Source of the DNA: Pseudomonas fluorescens
Lineage (GTDB): Bacteria; Pseudomonadota; Gammaproteobacteria; Pseudomonadales; Pseudomonadaceae
Length of the DNA stretch: 64,000 bases
Reading direction: 5' to 3'
Assembly: GCA_902825215.1 (NCBI GenBank)
Contig: LR782234.1
Location: 5,907,001 to 5,971,000 of the forward strand
The notes beneath the pieces were generated by a model that saw only the letters and a list, made by a program, of their open reading frames with translations, was not told where the DNA came from and made no database searches. This document shows positions 60,463-64,000 of the stretch, piece after piece; within the stretch, counting starts at the first letter, position 1; every line of letters starts with the position of its first letter. Position numbers and translations under genes: made by a program.

Positions 60463-60782
60463 ATCGCTCCCTTGCGCTCGGTTCGAGCCTGGAAAAGCAA
60501 TCAGGTTAGGTCGTCGTCGCAGGCTTGAGCAGTTGCTGACGTCCTGTTCACGCGCAGGACATTTCCGAAAGACATGACCTTAAATACCCCGAAAAACCGC
60601 AGAAACCGGCCACGGTAACTATTCCCACAACGCCCTGCTCTTACGTCTGAGCGACATGTTCATAAAGGAACGCTCGACTGCCCACATTTCCGCTTTTTAG
60701 CCGACATGAAGCGGTGCTATTTTCAGTAACGAAACTGTAACATTCGCATCCGCAGTCAAAACAAGAAAACTGGAGCTCTTGA
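60463..60782. other. 320-bp control region upstream of glpT
   Basis: Divergent spacer between the TonB-C gene and glpT. It contains ATGTTCATAAAGGAACG (60656-60672), which resembles the half-sites TGTTC and GAAC of GlpR operators, and a second related stretch TTTTCAGTAACGAAACT near 60720. Both are tentative. The glpT ribosome site is CTGGAGCTCTTGA. No gene seen. Confidence 0.45.
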
Positions 60783-62132
60783 ATGTTTGCTTTCTTTCGT
60801 CCTGCCGCACATCAGGCTCCTTTGCCTGAAGAAAAAATAGACAGCACCTACCGGCGCCTGCGCTGGCAGATCTTCGCCGGTATCTTCATCGGCTATGCCG
60901 GTTACTACCTGCTGCGCAAGAACTTCTCGCTGGCCATGCCGTACCTGATCGACGAAGGCTACAGCCGCGGTGACCTGGGTCTGGCGATGTCGGCGATCGC
61001 CATCGCCTACGGCCTGTCGAAATTCCTCATGGGCCTGGTGTCCGACCGTTCCAACCCGCGCTTCTTCCTGCCATTCGGCCTGCTGGTATCGGCCGGGGTG
61101 ATGTTCATTTTCGGTTTCGCGCCATGGGCAACTTCCAGCGTGACCATGATGTTCATTCTGTTGTTCATCAACGGCTGGGCGCAGGGCATGGGCTGGCCGC
61201 CGAGCGGGCGGACCATGGTGCACTGGTGGTCGCAGAAGGAACGTGGCGGCGTGGTCTCGGTGTGGAACGTCGCGCACAACGTCGGTGGCGGCCTGATCGG
61301 CCCGCTGTTCCTGATCGGCATGGGCCTGTTCAACGACTGGCACGCGGCGTTCTATGTACCGGCGGCGGTGGCGCTGGGCGTGGCGGTGTTTGCTTTCATC
61401 ACCATGCGCGACACCCCGCAATCGGTCGGCCTGCCGCCGATCGAGCAGTACAAGAACGATTACCCGGAAGGCTACGATGCCAGCCACGAAGACGAATTCA
61501 GCGCCAAGGAAATCTTCGTCAAATACGTGCTGCGCAACAAAATGCTCTGGTACATCGCCCTCGCCAACGTCTTCGTCTACCTGCTGCGCTACGGCGTGCT
61601 GGACTGGGCGCCGACCTACCTGAAAGAAGCCAAGGGCTTCACCGTCGATAAAACCTCGTGGGCGTATTTCTTCTACGAGTGGGCGGGAATCCCGGGCACG
61701 CTGCTGTGCGGCTGGATGTCGGACAAGATCTTCCGTGGCAACCGTGGCCTGACGGGCATGGTGTTCATGGCATTGGTGACGGTCGCGACGCTGGTGTACT
61801 GGCTGAATCCGGCCGGCAACCCGATGGTCGACATGATCGCTCTGCTGTCGATCGGCTTCCTGATCTACGGCCCGGTGATGCTGATCGGTTTGCAGGCACT
61901 GGAACTGGCACCGAAGAAAGCCGCTGGTACCGCAGCGGGTTTCACCGGTCTGTTCGGTTATCTGGGCGGTTCGGTCGCGGCCAGTGCGGCGATGGGTTAC
62001 ACCGTCGACCACTTCGGCTGGGATGGCGGCTTCGTGCTGCTGGTCAGCGCTTGCCTGCTGGCGATGGCCTTCCTTGCGCCGACGCTATGGCACAAGCAAG
62101 TCGCCAGTCATACCCGTGAAGCGGTCGCCTGA
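60783..62132 (+). CDS. glpT: Glycerol-3-phosphate transporter GlpT
   Basis: 449 residues, twelve membrane segments, organophosphate:phosphate antiporter (MFS). Family blocks include YRRLRWQIFAGIFIGYAGYY with the LRKNFSLAMP phosphate-site Arg, FINGWAQGMGWPPSGRTMVH and YEWAGIPGTLLCGWMSDKIF. It exchanges glycerol-3-phosphate for inorganic phosphate and also lets fosfomycin in. GlpR-type induction by glycerol-3-phosphate is expected. The 3' end overlaps the convergent ChaC-type gene by 25 bp. Confidence 0.96.
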   Translation: MFAFFRPAAHQAPLPEEKIDSTYRRLRWQIFAGIFIGYAGYYLLRKNFSLAMPYLIDEGYSRGDLGLAMSAIAIAYGLSKFLMGLVSDRSNPRFFLPFGLLVSAGVMFIFGFAPWATSSVTMMFILLFINGWAQGMGWPPSGRTMVHWWSQKERGGVVSVWNVAHNVGGGLIGPLFLIGMGLFNDWHAAFYVPAAVALGVAVFAFITMRDTPQSVGLPPIEQYKNDYPEGYDASHEDEFSAKEIFVKYVLRNKMLWYIALANVFVYLLRYGVLDWAPTYLKEAKGFTVDKTSWAYFFYEWAGIPGTLLCGWMSDKIFRGNRGLTGMVFMALVTVATLVYWLNPAGNPMVDMIALLSIGFLIYGPVMLIGLQALELAPKKAAGTAAGFTGLFGYLGGSVAASAAMGYTVDHFGWDGGFVLLVSACLLAMAFLAPTLWHKQVASHTREAVA

Positions 62133-62776
62133 TCGCAGGTTGACTGACAGCGCTTGAGCCGCGCCTCCAGATTTCGATCCGGCATGGCGTGGCTGCGCAG
62201 GGCGTGTGCGGTCTGCTCGACATAATCGCGAGTGGTGCCGTAACGCCCGCTGGCGCTGGCGAATACCTGGCTCAGCACATGGTCCGGCAGGTTGCCGGCA
62301 TAGCTGGGCAGGTGCCGCTCCAGCACGAAGCCCAACGCCTGCACCTGAGTGCCATCTTCGAGCCGGCAGTTGAGCCAGTGCGGCCGATACGACGGCACCG
62401 GCATCTCGCGTTTCCACAAGGCGTACAGCGCGGAATCGAGATTGTCTTCGGGCAGCCGATAAGCGAAGCCGCTGCATGAACCGCCCCGATCCAGACCGAA
62501 CACCAGCCCGGGCATCTCCGGCGTGCCGCGGTGTTCATGCGACCACAAATAGAGCCCACGGTGATAACCGTGCACGCGACCGCGCATTCTTTCGACCGCC
62601 GTGCATTCCGGGCGCCAGATCAACGAACCGTATGCGAACAGCCACACCGGCCCGCCCTTGTGGCGCGCCATGGTCGATTGCATGGAGGCGAGCAATTGCT
62701 CGTGGGTCAACTGCGGCCCGAGTTCGAGCCGCGGAGGGTAAGCCAGGTTCAGAAAAGCGTTTTCAATGGCGCTCAT
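62108..62776 (-). CDS. ChaC-type glutathione-specific gamma-glutamylcyclotransferase
   Basis: 222 residues with the substrate loop WLFAYGSLIWRPECT, HGYHRGLYLWSHEHRGTPEM and GGSCSGFAYRLPEDNLDSAL; the catalytic Glu is expected in ALWKREMPVPSY. It releases 5-oxoproline from glutathione in the cytosol. The stop lies within the 3' end of the convergent glpT. Family assignment firm; in vivo role (glutathione turnover) inferred. Confidence 0.9.
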   Translation of the reverse strand: MSAIENAFLNLAYPPRLELGPQLTHEQLLASMQSTMARHKGGPVWLFAYGSLIWRPECTAVERMRGRVHGYHRGLYLWSHEHRGTPEMPGLVFGLDRGGSCSGFAYRLPEDNLDSALYALWKREMPVPSYRPHWLNCRLEDGTQVQALGFVLERHLPSYAGNLPDHVLSQVFASASGRYGTTRDYVEQTAHALRSHAMPDRNLEARLKRCQSTCDQATASRV

Positions 62777-62973
62777 GGCGAATAGCGTTCAGCTCCCCGC
62801 GGGTGAAGAATTACTTAATAGAACGCACCGCTGTAACAATAAGGCACATATGTTTTCAGGCAAATTAAGTGCCATGGCACAACGATTATCTAACTGCCTG
62901 ATGGATATATAACCTACCGATATTTATGCCATTACATAAATACCGATCGGCTATATATGAAGTTATATGGAAA
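62777..62973. other. AT-rich spacer upstream of the ChaC-type gene
   Basis: 197 bp markedly richer in A+T than the rest of the window (for example GGATATATAACCTACCGATA, GGCTATATATGAAGTTATAT). It holds the ChaC-gene promoter side and the end of the next minus-strand gene. No T-run terminator and no gene are visible. Confidence 0.5.
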
Positions 62974-63942
62974 TCAGGAACGCGGTGCGTAGGCAAATAC
63001 GTCAGCGCGCATTTGATGGGCATCCATCCCCGCCTCGACCAGCGCGTCCAGGGTGCCGTAGACCATGGCCGGTGAACCGCTGGCGTAGACGTGCAAAGGC
63101 TTGAGATCGGCGAAGTCTTCGCACACCGCTTCGTGCAGCATGCCGCAGCGCCCTTCCCAGCCGCACTGATCGCTGACGACCTTGTGCAGGAACAGGTTGG
63201 GCAGTTTCAGCCATTCATCCCAATGTTCGATCTGGTAGAAATCTTCCGGACGGCGCACGCCCCAATACAGATGCACCGGGTGCTTGAAGCCATTGGCGCG
63301 GCAGTGCTCGATCAGGCTGTGAATCTGGCCCATGCCGGTGCCGGCGGCGACGAGTACCAAAGGGCCGTCAGGCAGTTCAGCCAGATGGGTGTCGCCGAAC
63401 GGCAACTCGACGCGCACCATCGGGTTGCGTTGCAGCTGCTCGATCAGGCTCAGCGCACTGGCTTCGCGCGCCAGCACATGGATTTCCAGATCACGCCCGC
63501 CGTGCGGCGCAGAGGCCATGGAGAACGCCGATTTCTCGCCGTTCTCGCGTTCGATCATCAGATACTGCCCGGCGTGATAACGCGGCGGTTTGCCGGCCGG
63601 CGCGCGCAGACGCACGCGCCAGGTGTCGCCGCCCACTTCCCGGCACTCGATGACCTGGCACGACAGGCTGCGCACCGGCAGTTCTCCCAGCGCGAGCACG
63701 CCGTCCCAAAGCAGCACGCAGTCTTCCAGCGGCTCGGCGATGCAGGTGTAGAACTCGCCGTGATCATGGACCTGGCCGTCCTGCTCGACGCGACCTTCAA
63801 CCAGCAGCGCCGCGCACACGTGACAATTGCCGTTGCGGCAGCTTTGCGGGCAATCGAAGCCCAGGCGCCGCGCACCGTCGAGAATCCGCTCACCGGGCTG
63901 TATCTCGAGCACTGCTCCGGAAGGCTGCAGGGTTACACGCAT
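62974..63942 (-). CDS. 2Fe-2S/FAD ferredoxin-NADP reductase-type oxidoreductase (CDP-6-deoxy-delta-3,4-glucoseen reductase-like)
   Basis: 322 residues from the ATG at 63942; a TTG one codon earlier is possible. An N-terminal plant-type 2Fe-2S domain has ligands C35, C40, C43 and C67 (SCRNGNCHVCAALL, YTCIAEP). Then follow the FAD-binding RxxS block YHAGQYLMIERENGEKSAFS and the NAD(P)-binding segment VLVAAGTGMGQIHSLIEHC. Similar to AscD/RfbI-like reductases and to LuxG/Fre-type electron suppliers. Its ATG overlaps the stop of the upstream ubiD-like gene (TGATG), implying coupling; a reduced-flavin supply link to UbiD is a tempting inference. Confidence 0.88.
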   Translation of the reverse strand: MRVTLQPSGAVLEIQPGERILDGARRLGFDCPQSCRNGNCHVCAALLVEGRVEQDGQVHDHGEFYTCIAEPLEDCVLLWDGVLALGELPVRSLSCQVIECREVGGDTWRVRLRAPAGKPPRYHAGQYLMIERENGEKSAFSMASAPHGGRDLEIHVLAREASALSLIEQLQRNPMVRVELPFGDTHLAELPDGPLVLVAAGTGMGQIHSLIEHCRANGFKHPVHLYWGVRRPEDFYQIEHWDEWLKLPNLFLHKVVSDQCGWEGRCGMLHEAVCEDFADLKPLHVYASGSPAMVYGTLDALVEAGMDAHQMRADVFAYAPRS

Positions 63943-64000
63943 CAATCTATTCCTAACTGATTCCAGATGGCATCGATCCGTTGAGTCACGGCGTCGTCCT
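63942..64000 (-). CDS. ubiD: UbiD-like decarboxylase, C-terminal fragment
   Basis: Only the last 19 codons are inside the window, reading DDAVTQRIDAIWNQLGID. IDAIWxxLG is the usual end of UbiD (3-octaprenyl-4-hydroxybenzoate decarboxylase, prenyl-FMN-dependent). The stop TGA shares bases with the ATG of the downstream reductase gene. Identification rests on this short tail and on the known order near glpT in pseudomonads. Confidence 0.6.
   Translation of the reverse strand, partial: DDAVTQRIDAIWNQLGID

Noticed and set aside
1..64000. CRISPR arrays, prophage, integrons, insertion sequences, tRNA or rRNA genes
   Set aside because: Looked for direct-repeat arrays, transposase or integrase motifs and tRNA cloverleaf ends with CCA-like context; none was recognised. 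The repeats present are inverted REP-type palindromes.

Overview
The window looks like a chromosomal segment of the Pseudomonas fluorescens species complex. The evidence is GC-rich coding sequence, tightly packed operons, many REP/REPIN palindromes of the fluorescens type (core TGTGGGAGCGAGCCTGCTCGCG and variants), OprD porins, and gene orders that I recognise from other Pseudomonas genomes (spuI-spuABCDEFGH; lsfA-ssuEADCBF; argA-argE; gcvTHP; ubiH-pepP-ygfB-zapA-6S RNA-ygfA; glpT). I see no rRNA or tRNA gene, insertion sequence, prophage, integron or CRISPR array. This is mostly conserved core genome, not an accessory island.

Layout. 1-14,035: a partial SdiA-regulated-type membrane protein; a fumarylacetoacetate-hydrolase family enzyme and a D-2-hydroxyglutarate dehydrogenase-like flavoenzyme, divergent from serA; small periplasmic proteins (DUF4399, a short solute-binding-like protein, DUF2059); DUF523 and a 2OG-Fe(II) oxygenase; an alpha/beta hydrolase; a thioredoxin-like DUF6436 protein; a penicillin-acylase family enzyme (HacB-like candidate); and a divergent GlxA-type AraC regulator/HD-domain pair. 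14,182-24,645: the polyamine locus, with transporter spuDEFGH, aminotransferase spuC, gamma-glutamyl-polyamine synthetases spuB and spuI, and what appears to be a decayed remnant of spuA. 24,888-31,382: a TetR regulator, then sulfonate-sulfur acquisition ssuEADCB plus the Mop-like ssuF, and the 1-Cys peroxiredoxin lsfA. 31,680-34,749: two tandem OprD-family porins with nearly identical signal peptides.

35,341-47,741: arginine biosynthesis (argA, argE), a CYTH-CHAD protein, an Lrp regulator with a divergent small ACT-like protein, an orphan GspE-type ATPase, a DUF2388 protein, and the glycine-cleavage genes gcvT-gcvH-gcvP. 47,897-64,000: a ferric-iron ABC permease and binding protein; the ubiquinone hydroxylase/pepP/ygfB cluster; ZapB-like and zapA genes leading into 6S RNA and ygfA; a 51-residue membrane protein; EVE-domain and FliL-like proteins; a quinone oxidoreductase; a TonB-C-domain protein; glpT; a ChaC-type gamma-glutamylcyclotransferase; a 2Fe-2S/FNR reductase; and the last 19 codons of a ubiD-like gene.

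I did not find a clearly new multi-gene system. The observations most worth following up are the spuA remnant inside an otherwise intact polyamine operon, a 32-bp palindrome carrying mirrored -10 boxes between serA and its partner dehydrogenase, a solute-binding protein that seems to lack most of lobe II, a terminator plus REPIN separating gcvH from gcvP, two copies of an AAGCTT-rich palindromic repeat (one inside the ssu operon), and repeats that touch or supply gene ends. All functional names rest on reading the protein sequences and on remembered family features; no database search was run.
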